Shown: piece after piece, positions 1-9,606 of the stretch
Layout of the letters: each line of letters opens with the position of its first letter
How positions within the stretch are numbered: position 1 is the stretch's first letter
From: JBKJZO01 sp046715235
Lineage (GTDB): Bacteria > Actinomycetota > Actinomycetes > BP-191
NCBI GenBank assembly: GCA_046715235.1
Contig: JBKJZO010000215.1
Coordinates: 1-22,678, forward strand
Direction: 5' to 3'
Length of the DNA stretch: 22,678 nucleotides
Made by a program: the position numbers and the translations under genes
Notes under the pieces: generated by a model
What the model was told of the DNA's origin: nothing
Databases searched by the model: none
The model's input: only the letters and a program-made list of their open reading frames with translations

Positions 1-58
1 CGCCGCCCGCTTGTCCCCGCAAACCCCCCACCACGTATCCCGCGTTACCCCCGGCGCC

Positions 59-142
59 ATGGGGGGGGGGGGGGGGCCCAACCGGCCCCACCCCACAGCC
101 ATGACCGACAACTGCGAGGAAACGGACACCCCTTCGCGATGA
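59..142 (+). other. possible short upstream ORF containing the poly-G tract
   Basis: An ATG at 59-61 opens into the G run, giving five glycine codons. The frame continues for 27 sense codons to TGA at 140-142. That stop overlaps the ATG of the next gene at 139-141 in an ATGA arrangement. An internal ATG at 101 is in the same frame. The downstream gene has no Shine-Dalgarno at normal spacing (GAGGA at 116-120 is 18 nt away), so translational coupling is conceivable. There is no Shine-Dalgarno for this ORF either, and a short ORF here could be chance. A change in the number of Gs would shift the frame of the ATG-59 reading. Confidence 0.2.
61..76. repeat. G16 homopolymer tract
   Basis: Sixteen consecutive G residues directly follow an AT at 59-60 and precede CCC. 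The tract is 62 bp upstream of the first ATG of the surface-protein locus. Runs this long are prone to slipped-strand mispairing, so length variation between cells or sequencing error are both plausible. The rest of 1-138 is G/C-rich and shows no recognisable gene or clear promoter. Confidence 0.9.
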
Positions 143-1323
143 CACTGCACTCGAGCCGCCGCACCAGCCTGCTCTCCCGGATGAGGACCGTGCGAGCTGC
201 CCTCGCAGCACTGGCGATGTTCGCCGCCCTTCCCCTCGCCGCCGCCCACGCCGACCCGGTCTCGACACCGCTGTGGCAGGCGCCGGCGCCGCCCGCCGTT
301 CAGAACTCGCAGGAGCCTGCGGCGAAACGGGCGTCGTTCGGCGTTCAGCCGGCGACGGCCGGCAAGCCTGATGCCAGACCGTCCTTCTCGTACGGCGTGA
401 CGCCAGGTGGTCAGTTGCTCGACCAGGTCGCGGTCATCAACATCGGGCTGGAGCCGGTAACGGTTCGCCTCTACGTGACCGACGCTAAGTCGACGTCGAA
501 CGGGACGTTCGACCTCCTGACCGGCAGCGAGAAGCCGCGCGATGTCGGGTCGTGGGTCAAGCTCGGCAACGGCAACAAGCCGGTCACGGTCAAAGCGCGG
601 TCGAAGGTCGTCATACCGATGCAGCTCGTGGTGCCGAAGAACGCCTCGCCCGGTGACCACACCGGCGGCGTCATCGCGTCGCTGGAGACCGCGGCCAGGA
701 ACCCGAATGGCGACACGGTCAAGCTCGAACAGCGCGTGGCGTCCCGCTTGCGCGTCCGAGTCAGTGGCGCCCTCAAGCCCAAGGTCGTCATCGAGGACAT
801 GAAGTCCAGCTACTCCGGGCCCGCAGGCCTGGGCCGGGGGAAGCTCCGAGTGAGCTACCGGGTCCGCAACGCCGGAAACGTGAGATTCACGGGCAAGCAG
901 TCCCTCAAGGTCGCCAGCTGGTTCGGGCCCAGTGTGCAGGCAAAAGGTCTCGCCGAGATCCCGGAGTTGCTGCCCGGTAGCTCGTTCGACGTCTCCACTG
1001 TTGTCGAGGGAGTCGCGCCGACCATCCGCGTCAAGGCGACCGCCACGGTCGTGCCAGTCGGCCTCGCCGAGGACGTGAACCCGCCGATGACGCCCGTAAG
1101 CAAGAGCGTCTCCTCGTGGGCGATCCCTTGGCTCCTGCTCGTGGTTCTGTTGCTGATCGTCGGGGCGGTGCTGGCGCGGCGACGACGTCGTCGCCGGCGT
1201 CCGCGTCCGGAGACGGGATCGGCGCCGATGCCGACATCAACCAGCATTCGGGGGGACGAGGACGGCGCCCGCGAGCGGGCCGCTGCCGGAGTCGCACAGG
1301 GGGAGAGGGACCCCAGTCCTTGA
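139..1323 (+). CDS. DUF916/WxL-interacting-type surface protein with C-terminal membrane anchor
   Basis: This 394-aa protein is predicted to be exported and held in the membrane. A signal peptide spans about residues 14-38, with likely cleavage after AHA. Residues about 80-215 resemble the DUF916 (WxL-interacting protein, peptidoglycan-binding) beta-sandwich, beginning FSYGVTPGGQLLDQV and including the GDHTGGVI turn typical of the family. A second beta-rich domain (about 215-320) precedes a transmembrane helix (about 327-346) and a run of eight arginines, so the tail is cytoplasmic. In Firmicutes such proteins bind WxL proteins and cell wall. The next gene encodes a WxL-like domain, which fits that pairing. 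ATG 139 lacks a well-spaced ribosome binding site; ATG 181 is an alternative start that also gives a good signal peptide. Family assignment is by recognised pattern, not by search. Confidence 0.75.
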   Translation: MTLHSSRRTSLLSRMRTVRAALAALAMFAALPLAAAHADPVSTPLWQAPAPPAVQNSQEPAAKRASFGVQPATAGKPDARPSFSYGVTPGGQLLDQVAVINIGLEPVTVRLYVTDAKSTSNGTFDLLTGSEKPRDVGSWVKLGNGNKPVTVKARSKVVIPMQLVVPKNASPGDHTGGVIASLETAARNPNGDTVKLEQRVASRLRVRVSGALKPKVVIEDMKSSYSGPAGLGRGKLRVSYRVRNAGNVRFTGKQSLKVASWFGPSVQAKGLAEIPELLPGSSFDVSTVVEGVAPTIRVKATATVVPVGLAEDVNPPMTPVSKSVSSWAIPWLLLVVLLLIVGAVLARRRRRRRRPRPETGSAPMPTSTSIRGDEDGARERAAAGVAQGERDPSP

Positions 1324-2927
1324 ATCGCCCAAGGGCACGGCTGCTGCGCTCCGGCGCGGCAGCCGTGCTCGCGATTGGAGCGGTCGGAGCGCAGGGCTAC
1401 GTGGCGCGGGCGGATTTCGGCGGCCAGACGGTGTCGCCGGCGGCCGGCAGCAACGTGACCGCGATGACGCTGCGGACGCCGTTCGACTGCTCCGCCGGCT
1501 CGACGCACATCCAGGTGTGGATGACGGGGGCGGGCTTTCCCGGCGATCCCGGAGTCGATGTGTCAGGCGTTGTTGCCCTCGACGCCTTGCCGGACGACGG
1601 GGCGGGGCCGGGCGAATCAGTGCCGCTGGTGCAGACGATGCAGGAGCTCGCTGACGCGGAGGCGCCGCCTGCCCCGTTGGCCGGCATTCATCGCTTCGTG
1701 ACGACCTGCCAGAACGGCAGTGGCAGTGCGGTGTTCGACACGTTCAGGGCGGCCATCAACTTCGGCAGCCCCACCAGCTACCAGCAGGTAGAGGTCGAGT
1801 ACACGGCATCGGTTGCTATCACCGCCGCATCACCGATCAGCCCACAGGCAGCCGGTACGCCGATCACGTTCGAGGGCCAGGTCAGCCCGGCGGAGGCGGA
1901 GGGTTCAGTCGAACTCTTCGACGGCGGGACGAGCCTCGGCACTACATCAGTCGTCGCCGGCGCGTTCAGCCTCACGACATCCGCTCTCGCGGCGCTCGGC
2001 AACCGGAAGATCACGCCGATGTTCACGCCGAGGCACAACTCGTACACGACGATCACCTCGACGGACTTCGCCTACTGGGTCATGGGAAGTGCGGCCGTGC
2101 CGACGTCGACGACGCTGTCGACGCCGACCAGCGCGTCAGTCGTCGAACCGACTGCCCTCACTGCGACAGTGTCAGCCAGTTCCGGCAGCTCCACCCCTTT
2201 CGGGACTGTCGAGTTCCTCGACGGCGCAACGTCGCTCGGTACGGCGCCGGTCGATGCGGCGGGCATCGCGACACTAAGCCGGGCTTTTTCGACGGGTCCG
2301 CACTCCGTGACCGCGGCTTTCACACCGAGCGATGACGCGGCGTTCGGCCCCTCGACCTCCCCTGCTGTCGCGTTCACCTCGGCGCCTGCGCTAGCCGCAG
2401 CGCCCGACGAGCAAGTGCTTCAGGCCGAGGTCCCGGCGGGGACGATCATCATCGATACCCCTTACACACCAGCGAATCCGCTCGATCTCGGCGTACTCGC
2501 TCTGAACCCCAGCGGCACGGTCTTCACCGCCAGCGCCCCATTCGAGGACATCACCATCAGCGACTCCAGGGCGGGCAACATGCCGTGGACGGCGTCCGCC
2601 GTGGCCGAGACGCTCTCGAACGGCACGGGTGGCCAGATCAACGGGCAGAACGTCGGGCTCACCGATCTTGTCGCGGTCTACACGCCGGGCAACGGGCTCA
2701 GCCCGGCCAACCCGGTCACCCTTACGGATCGACCCGCTGCGAATCCCCCGGTTGCTCCGGACGCGCCTGGCGAGCAGGGGCTTGGGGGCTCGCCACACGC
2801 GCTGGTGCACGCGGACAACGGCACCGGATCCGTCACCGTCAACGGCCTGCTGACGTTGAACGCGCCGTCGTCAACGCCCGCGGGCGTCTACACGGGCGTG
2901 GTCACGTTCACCGTGTTCGGGAGCTAG
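1320..2927 (+). CDS. secreted Ig-like protein with C-terminal divergent WxL-like domain
   Basis: The chosen start is the TTG at 1320, which overlaps the previous stop (TTGA) and follows a purine-rich GGGGAGAGGGA about 10 nt upstream; this yields 535 aa. Order of parts: signal peptide (1 to about 32); an N-terminal module with two Cys (about 33-160) shared with the next two genes; two bacterial Ig-like (Big_3_5-type) domains at about 163-254 and 260-354; and a C-terminal domain at about 371-535. The last has WxL hallmarks: ISDSRAGNMPWTA (Trp 423), then HADNGTGS, then AGVYTGVVTFTV ending within five residues of the C-terminus. Canonical WxL domains carry WTL in both places; here they read WTA and FTV. 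There is no transmembrane anchor, consistent with non-covalent wall attachment, probably through the DUF916 neighbour (inference). Confidence 0.72.
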   Translation: MNRPRARLLRSGAAAVLAIGAVGAQGYVARADFGGQTVSPAAGSNVTAMTLRTPFDCSAGSTHIQVWMTGAGFPGDPGVDVSGVVALDALPDDGAGPGESVPLVQTMQELADAEAPPAPLAGIHRFVTTCQNGSGSAVFDTFRAAINFGSPTSYQQVEVEYTASVAITAASPISPQAAGTPITFEGQVSPAEAEGSVELFDGGTSLGTTSVVAGAFSLTTSALAALGNRKITPMFTPRHNSYTTITSTDFAYWVMGSAAVPTSTTLSTPTSASVVEPTALTATVSASSGSSTPFGTVEFLDGATSLGTAPVDAAGIATLSRAFSTGPHSVTAAFTPSDDAAFGPSTSPAVAFTSAPALAAAPDEQVLQAEVPAGTIIIDTPYTPANPLDLGVLALNPSGTVFTASAPFEDITISDSRAGNMPWTASAVAETLSNGTGGQINGQNVGLTDLVAVYTPGNGLSPANPVTLTDRPAANPPVAPDAPGEQGLGGSPHALVHADNGTGSVTVNGLLTLNAPSSTPAGVYTGVVTFTVFGS

Positions 2928-3046
2928 TGCCAGCTCGAGCGTGCGGAAACTCGTGGCCATGTGCCGTTCATCCGGCGCTAACCCGATGGCGAACTCCCGG
3001 CCCGCTCGGGTCGGGAACGTTGCTGCGTACACCGCCGCCTGTTCCG

Positions 3047-3844
3047 TTGGGGGACATCCTGCTCAGCAATCTCGCGCGCGCCGCACGCCTGTCGGCGATC
3101 GGCCTGGCAACCTTCGCAACCCTCCTTCAGCTTTCGGCGACCGCGGCGCATGCCGAGGACGGCACCCTGCAGATCGTTCCCGCGACGGGAGTGGCGCTCA
3201 CCCCGATCACGGTTGTGACCTCCGGGCCGTGCCCCGCCGGTGACTTCGTCGTGGTCAAGGTGTCCGGCCACGGTTTCCCGGAGGCTGGCGCGAACGTTGT
3301 CGCGGTCAGTGCCGTGTCGATCTACCCGAAGGCGTCCGGCGGCGGGTTCGAGCTGCCGCTGCAAAACCACCTCCACGCGTTTGCCGAGCAGCAGAAGCCG
3401 CCCGCCGTACTCAAGGGCAAGTACGAGCTGGTCGCCACCTGCAAGACCAAGCTCGGTAGTGACAGTCTCGGCGACTTCCGTGGGTCCCTGTGGTTCACCT
3501 CGCCGACCGAGTACCGGAACACGGACCCAGCCAAGCCTGGGAGCGCCGCAGCCGTCGCGCCGCCCACATCGTCCTCCGCTCCATCAGGGACTGCCGCTGC
3601 CAAGCCCGGTGGCGCGCTCGCCCCGTCGCAATCCGGGGCCGCAGCAAGCCCATCGGCGCAAACCCGCGTCCTTGGCGCGAAGCAGTCGAACGACAGTGCA
3701 AAGTCCGGCGGCGGAGGCGTTCTTGCTTACACGGGGGCTGAGCTCGCACGCCTCGTGTTGATCGCCGGCCTGATGCTGGCGCTGGGAACCGCAGCGGTCC
3801 GTTTCGGACGGCGACGCGGCTACTTCACATTCGGCGGCCGCTGA
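3047..3844 (+). CDS. small secreted protein with LAYTG sortase sorting signal
   Basis: A predicted wall-anchored protein of about 265 aa. A signal peptide ends at TAAHA. A single module of about 120 residues follows (SGPCPAG ... ATCKTK ... FTSPTEY) and is homologous to the N-terminal modules of both flanking large proteins. A Pro/Ala/Ser-rich linker comes next, then LAYTG at residues 226-230, a hydrophobic stretch and RFGRRR. LAxTG is the motif expected for class E sortase substrates in actinobacteria. The start is uncertain: TTG 3047 gives a good signal peptide but has no clear Shine-Dalgarno, and TTG 3020 is an alternative. The sortase-fold protein encoded downstream appears catalytically dead, so anchoring probably depends on a sortase elsewhere. 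Confidence 0.7.
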   Translation: MGDILLSNLARAARLSAIGLATFATLLQLSATAAHAEDGTLQIVPATGVALTPITVVTSGPCPAGDFVVVKVSGHGFPEAGANVVAVSAVSIYPKASGGGFELPLQNHLHAFAEQQKPPAVLKGKYELVATCKTKLGSDSLGDFRGSLWFTSPTEYRNTDPAKPGSAAAVAPPTSSSAPSGTAAAKPGGALAPSQSGAAASPSAQTRVLGAKQSNDSAKSGGGGVLAYTGAELARLVLIAGLMLALGTAAVRFGRRRGYFTFGGR

Positions 3845-3902
3845 CATGGCGGCTGCTCTGGCAACCGCAACACGTCACGACAAACCGAGAGGTCGCACAG
3901 CG

Positions 3903-6900
3903 ATGCACATCAACGGGCTACGCCGTCGGATCGCGGTCGGGCTGAGCGTGCTGCTCAGCGCGGGTGCGGTGTTTGCGGCAGCGCCGGCAGCGAACGCTGC
4001 GCAGGTGGGAACGCTGTCCTTCGACCCGGGTTCTGGCAACAACCTGACGCCGACCGTCCTACTGATGTCGGGTCCCTGCCCGGGTGGCACCCACCTGCTG
4101 GTCAGGCTCTACGGCCCCGGGTTCCCTGCGGCTGGCTTCAACGTCGTTGCCAACAGCGGGCAGGCCACGTATCCGTCGATCGCGTCCGGGGGCCGCCGCG
4201 TGGCGCTGTCGAACCATTTCCAGGCGTTCGCGGACGCGCAAAGCCCGCCAGCGACACTAGGTGGCCAGTACCGCCTCGAGCTGACCTGCCGAAACTCGCT
4301 CGCGCCCGGTGGCCCGTCGAACACGGGTTTCGGTGAATTCAACGGCACGCTGACCTTCTCATCGCCGACCGCTTGGGCCAGCGATGCACCGCCCGACAAC
4401 AGCACCACGACATCGTTAAGCGCCGCACCGCCGAGCCCGCGGGTTGTAGGGACCTCGGTCACGTTCAGCGCGGCCGTCATTGCAGCGGACGGATCGCTGG
4501 ACGCCGGGAAGGTGCAGTTCAAGAACGGCGCCGCCGATATGGGCGCGCCCGTCACCGTCGTCGGTGGCAACGCCTCGTTCACGACGACGACTCTGCCGGT
4601 CGGCACACACTCGATCACTGCGACGTTCGCGGCGGATACCGGGCCGTCGCAACCCTCAACGTCGTCCGCTGTGGCCTACACGATCGCTCCACCGGCCACC
4701 GACACAACGACGACCCTGACCGCAGCCCCCCCGGGCCCGCGGCCGCAGGGTACCTCGGTGACATTCACCGCGGCCGTTTCCGGTGGCGCAGCAGGAACGG
4801 TCCAGTTCAAGAACGGCGCGGGCAACCTCCTGGCGCCGGTTTCCGTGGCCTCGGGCTCCGCGTCTTTGACGACGTCGTCCTTGCCGGCAGGGACCAACTC
4901 GATCACCGCAGAGTTCACACCGGCAGATGCCACGGCGTTCAATCCATCCACGTCGTCGTCGCCGCTGTCCTACGAGATCACGGCGACGCCGGCAGTGGAC
5001 ACAACGACGACACTCACCGCTACGCCGGCTGCTACGGCTGACGTCGGAACGCCCGTGACCTTCACCGCGACCGTGACCGGAGCCGGCGCGGCGGGCACAG
5101 TTCAGTTCAAGGACGGCGCCACGAACCTTGGCGCACCGGTCACGCTGGCGTCCGGCTCAGCTTCGCTGACAACCTCGGCACTGACGGTGGGAACGCATCC
5201 GATCACCGCTGCTTTCACGCCGACCAGTGCCGCAGCGTTCGATCCGTCGGTCTCTTCTGTCCTCGACTACGTCATCACGCAACCACCTGCAGTCGTGACG
5301 ACGACCGCATTGAGCGTGTCGCCCGACGCGGCCGCGATTCTCGGCACTCCGGTCACCCTCACGGCGACCGTGACCGGCGCCGGCGCGACGGGCACGGTTC
5401 AGTTCAGATACGGCACCACGGACCTCGGTAGCGTCGTCACGCTCACCGGGGGCGTCGCCGTACTCACGACCAGTGCTCTGACGACGGGCGTGCATTCGCT
5501 GACCGCGGTGTTCGTCCCGACCAACTCGTTGAACTTCACAGGTTCGACGTCGACCGCGGTCTCCTACACGATCGCTAACCCCATCACGACGGCGACGGTG
5601 CTCAGCGTCTCGCCGGCGGGAGGCTCGTTTGAGGGATCCGCAGTGATACTCACCGTGAATGTGAGCCCTGCGGCGAACGGCAACGTGCAGTTCAAGTTCG
5701 GCTCAGCCAGTCTGGGATCGGCACCGCTGAATGCCGGCGTCGCAACGCTGACAAGCAGGGCGCTGACCGTCGGCACGCACTCGCTGACGGCTGTCTTCAC
5801 GCCAGGCCTGCCGGACAGCTCGCTTACCCACACCCGGTCGACCTCGACCGCCGTGTCTTACGTCGTCGGTCCGGCGCCGGTTGCCACAACCACGACGCTT
5901 GTCGCGTCGCCTTCGAGCCCAAGGGTCGCGGGTACGGCGGTGACGTTCACAGCGACCGTGACCGGTGCAGGAGCAGCGGGGACGGTCCGACTCGATGAGG
6001 GCGCCGCGATCCTGGGTTCGCCGGTCGCGCTGGCGGCAGGAACGGCTGAGTTCACCACCACTGCCCTGACGCCCGGCACGCATGCGATCAAGGCTGTGTT
6101 CACGCCGACGAACGCGGCGGAGTTCGTGGGCTCGACCTCGTCCGCCGTTTCCTACGTCATCACCGCCGCTCCTGCCGCTCCCGTTGAAAGCCGGGTGCCG
6201 GCCCTGCCCGCTAACACGACCAAGCCGGTCGTCGTCGGCGCGGCGCGAGTAGGCACCGATGTCCGATGCCTGAGGGACGCATGGAGCGGTACGCCGACGC
6301 TCACCCGGCAGTGGCTGCGCGGCGGACAGCCGATCGCCCGGGCCACGGGCGGCACCTACCGGATCGTCGCGGCTGACCTCGGTCGCCTGCTGTCCTGCCG
6401 GGTCACGGGCACCAACGCGGCCGGTGCGGCCACCACGACCAGTGCGGCACGGCGAGTCACCGCAGGCACGTTCGGCTCCGTAGGCCTGCCGGTTGTGGTC
6501 GGCAGGGTGGAGGCGGGCCAGAAGCTGCTGGCCGTGCCAGGCAGCTGGGGCGACAGTGCGGCGGTCGCCTTGCGCTACCAGTGGCGGCGCAACGGCGCCG
6601 TCGTCCGGGGTGCCACCGCGGCGCAGTACTTGGTAAAGGTCGGCGACGTGGGGCGGCAGATGACCGTGACCGTCACCGTCATGCGACCTGGGTACACGCC
6701 CGCAGCCGTCACTAGTGTCGTCGTGCTCAGCGGACTTCCGACGATCGTCGGCCCCGCCCGCGCAGGGCAGACACTGTCGATCCGTCATGGTGCCTGGTCT
6801 CCGGCAGCCACCGTCAGTGGCTACCAGTGGTTGCGCAACGGCAAGGCGATCGCGCGAGCCACCGGCGCGACGTACCGAGTCACCGCGGCCGATCGCGGCG

Positions 6901-6985
6901 CGAAACTGACGGTGTTGATCACCGTGAAGCGCGGACGAGTCGTCGTGGCGACGGTCACGACCGCCGCCGTGGCGGTGGCCAAACG

Positions 6986-6989
<4 letters not shown>
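3903..6989 (+). CDS. large secreted Ig-like repeat surface protein
   Basis: A 1028-aa exported protein, probably an adhesin or stalk. ATG 3903 is chosen because GAGAGG lies about 10 nt upstream and a signal peptide (to ANA-A) starts there; an upstream ATG at 3846 would put about 19 extra residues ahead of it. Order: signal peptide; the shared Cys-pair module (SGPCPGG ... LTCRN ... FSSPTAW); six Big_3_5-like Ig repeats of about 97 residues; then three modules of about 80 residues with the pattern YQWLRNG-AIARATGATYRV-AADRG. There is no LPxTG motif and no C-terminal membrane helix; it ends VAVAKR, so attachment to the wall must be indirect. The stop overlaps the GTG start of the next gene. The ligand is unknown. 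Confidence 0.8.
4399..6180 (+). repeat. six tandem Ig-domain-coding repeats (about 290-300 bp each)
   Basis: Units begin near 4399, 4700, 4995, 5292, 5581 and 5880, each with a TTTTL-like strand. Each carries GTxVTFTATV, GTVQFK-G--LG, SLTTSALTVGTHSITA-FTP and STSSAVSYTI-like segments. The third, fourth and sixth units share the segment encoding ATVTGAGA almost exactly. Such repeats can gain or lose units by recombination. Confidence 0.8.
6215..6986 (+). repeat. three C-terminal YQW-type module repeats
   Basis: Three units of about 250-260 bp (roughly 6215-6465, 6480-6730 and 6735-6986) encode modules of the form VVG-ARVG-----AWS------QWLR-G--IARATG-TYR---AD-GR. They are typical of actinobacterial surface proteins. 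Confidence 0.7.
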
Positions 6990-7990
<1,001 letters not shown>

Positions 7991-8030
7991 GCGAGATGAC
8001 GATGACAACCGACCTGCAAAGGACCGCGTA

Positions 8031-8915
8031 ATGGGTTCGACCGACGACACCATCCTCCTGCCGCAGATGGACAGCACTCTCGTTCTGCCCGCGCAGACCG
8101 ACGGGCACCACGCGCGGAGCGACGGGGCACCGGCCGCGCCGCTGGCTGAAATCGAGGCGCGCCGAATCTCCGCATGGTTCGGCAGTCACAAGGTGCTGGA
8201 CCGGGTGTCGTTGACGATGCACGCGGGGCAAGTCACCGCGCTGATCGGGCCGTCGGGGTGCGGGAAGTCGACGTTCCTGCGCATCCTCAACCGGATGCAC
8301 GAGCTGATCCCGTCGGCGGCGCTGGCCGGCGAGGTGCTGCTCGATGGTCACGACATGTACGCGCCCGACCGGCGGCTCACCGACGCGCGGCGCCAGGTGG
8401 GCATGGTCTTCCAGAAGCCCAACCCGTTCCCGGCCATGTCCATCTACGACAACGTCGTCGCCGGACTGAAGCTGACCGGTGTCAAAGCCAAGCGCGACGT
8501 CAAGGATGCGCTCGTCGAGGAGTGTCTGACCAAGGCCGGGCTGTGGAACGAGGTCAAGGACCGGTTGCGCCAGCCAGGCGGCGGCCTGTCCGGCGGTCAG
8601 CAGCAACGGCTCTGCATCGCGCGATCGCTCGCGGTCCGGCCGCGCGTACTGCTCATGGACGAGCCCTGCTCGGCCCTCGACCCGACCTCCACCCGGCGCA
8701 TCGAGCAGACCATCATGGAGCTCGTCTCCGAGGTGACGATCGTGATCGTCACGCACAACATGCAGCAGGCCGCCCGAGTTTCGAACCAGTGTGCGTTCTT
8801 CCTTGCCGAGGCCGGCACACCCGGTGTGATCGTCGAGTACGGCGCCACGTCGGCGATGTTCACTTCGCCGGTCGACCAGCGCACATCCGACTACGTGCTC
8901 GGACGCTTCGGCTAG
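8031..8915 (+). CDS. PstB-type ABC transporter ATP-binding protein (orphan)
   Basis: A 294-aa ATPase with all nucleotide-binding motifs: Walker A GPSGCGKST (73-81), a Q-loop with PstB-type FQKPNPFP, signature LSGGQQQR (from 186), Walker B VLLMDEP (Asp 210, Glu 211), D-loop SALDP and H-loop His 242 in VTHNMQQAARVS. These match PstB of the phosphate importer. It is longer than usual PstB (about 260 aa) because of a low-complexity N-terminus of about 40 residues. AAAGGA lies 8 nt before the ATG. No pstC, pstA or phoU gene is present; the neighbours are a pseudosortase and a PstS-like/GH18 fusion. It may energise phosphate uptake with permeases encoded elsewhere, or may have been recruited to this surface locus. 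The pstB symbol is withheld for that reason. Confidence 0.88.
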   Translation: MGSTDDTILLPQMDSTLVLPAQTDGHHARSDGAPAAPLAEIEARRISAWFGSHKVLDRVSLTMHAGQVTALIGPSGCGKSTFLRILNRMHELIPSAALAGEVLLDGHDMYAPDRRLTDARRQVGMVFQKPNPFPAMSIYDNVVAGLKLTGVKAKRDVKDALVEECLTKAGLWNEVKDRLRQPGGGLSGGQQQRLCIARSLAVRPRVLLMDEPCSALDPTSTRRIEQTIMELVSEVTIVIVTHNMQQAARVSNQCAFFLAEAGTPGVIVEYGATSAMFTSPVDQRTSDYVLGRFG

Positions 8916-8933
8916 AGCTACCCAACACCCGCC

Positions 8934-8953
8934 GACCACCCGAATCGGTGGTC
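8934..8953 (+). terminator. weak stem-loop after the ABC ATPase gene
   Basis: GACCACC-(6 nt)-GGTGGTC forms a 7-bp perfect stem 18 nt after the stop codon. There is no T tract, so it is a weak or partial terminator candidate, or simply a pause or processing site. Confidence 0.3.
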
Positions 8954-8986
8954 AAGGACTGAGCAACCCGCTCCGATGCCTAGGCC

Positions 8987-9496
8987 ATGTCGAGGAGTGC
9001 GCGTGTGGTCGGTGTTGTTGCGAGCGCCGCTGTGCTTGCGCTTGCGTGGCTGCCGTCCGAGGTCTCGCTCGCAGCCGACAGCGCGAGGTCGGCGTCCGCA
9101 CACTCGCAGCGAAAGCCCACACATCCGAGCCCGCAGCAAGGGAACGTGTCGGCGACCCTGCGTCCTGCTGTCTTCGGAGCGGACGACGGGCTGCCGCGTC
9201 AACTCGTCGCCGGCCGGACCTACGTCGCGCACCTGCAGGTCTGGGTCACTCCCGGCGCAAAGAACCCTCGAGCGCACTTCAGCCTCGCGGACGGCAGCAA
9301 GCCCAGGTGCGGGCACCCGCGGCTGCGCGGCGGCCAGGTGACCCGAGCGACCTGCACCTTCGTCGTGCCCGCGTCCCGAGGTCCCAAGAAACCGCGTGTC
9401 AGCACGAGCACACTCACCGTTGCCGTGACCATGGCGGGCAGTAACGAGACGTTCACGCAGTCCTACCCGCACCCGGTCATCGGTTCCACCCGCTAA
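8987..9496 (+). CDS. small secreted protein of unknown function
   Basis: I do not recognise a named family. The 169-aa product has a signal peptide (MSRSARVVGVVASAAVLALAW, cleaved probably near SLA-AD), a Ser/His/Pro-rich spacer and a compact beta-rich domain of about 110 residues. That domain holds exactly two cysteines (PRCGHP and ATCTF), likely forming a disulfide. The layout recalls the Cys-pair modules of the upstream surface proteins, but I see no convincing alignment. It sits between the ABC ATPase and the PstS-like/GH18 gene on the same strand, so an extracytoplasmic role in that locus is likely. No clear Shine-Dalgarno precedes the ATG. Confidence 0.6.
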   Translation: MSRSARVVGVVASAAVLALAWLPSEVSLAADSARSASAHSQRKPTHPSPQQGNVSATLRPAVFGADDGLPRQLVAGRTYVAHLQVWVTPGAKNPRAHFSLADGSKPRCGHPRLRGGQVTRATCTFVVPASRGPKKPRVSTSTLTVAVTMAGSNETFTQSYPHPVIGSTR

Positions 9497-9606
9497 CCGA
9501 ATCGGCCGACCAGCATTCGTCTGGCGTTCGCCTGGTTTCCCCACCGGATGCATTCGAGCCCCTAAGGGTCGAGGCAGAAACTGTGCTCGACACAACGAGG
9601 GACATC

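Noticed and set aside
2585..3046. N-terminal extension of the LAYTG protein overlapping the WxL gene
   Set aside because: The upstream part is an out-of-frame reading of the WxL domain; a signal peptide begins only near 3047.
4399..6180. CRISPR-like array
   Set aside because: The repeats are about 290-300 bp, degenerate and coding for Ig domains; there is no short direct repeat with unique spacers anywhere in the window.
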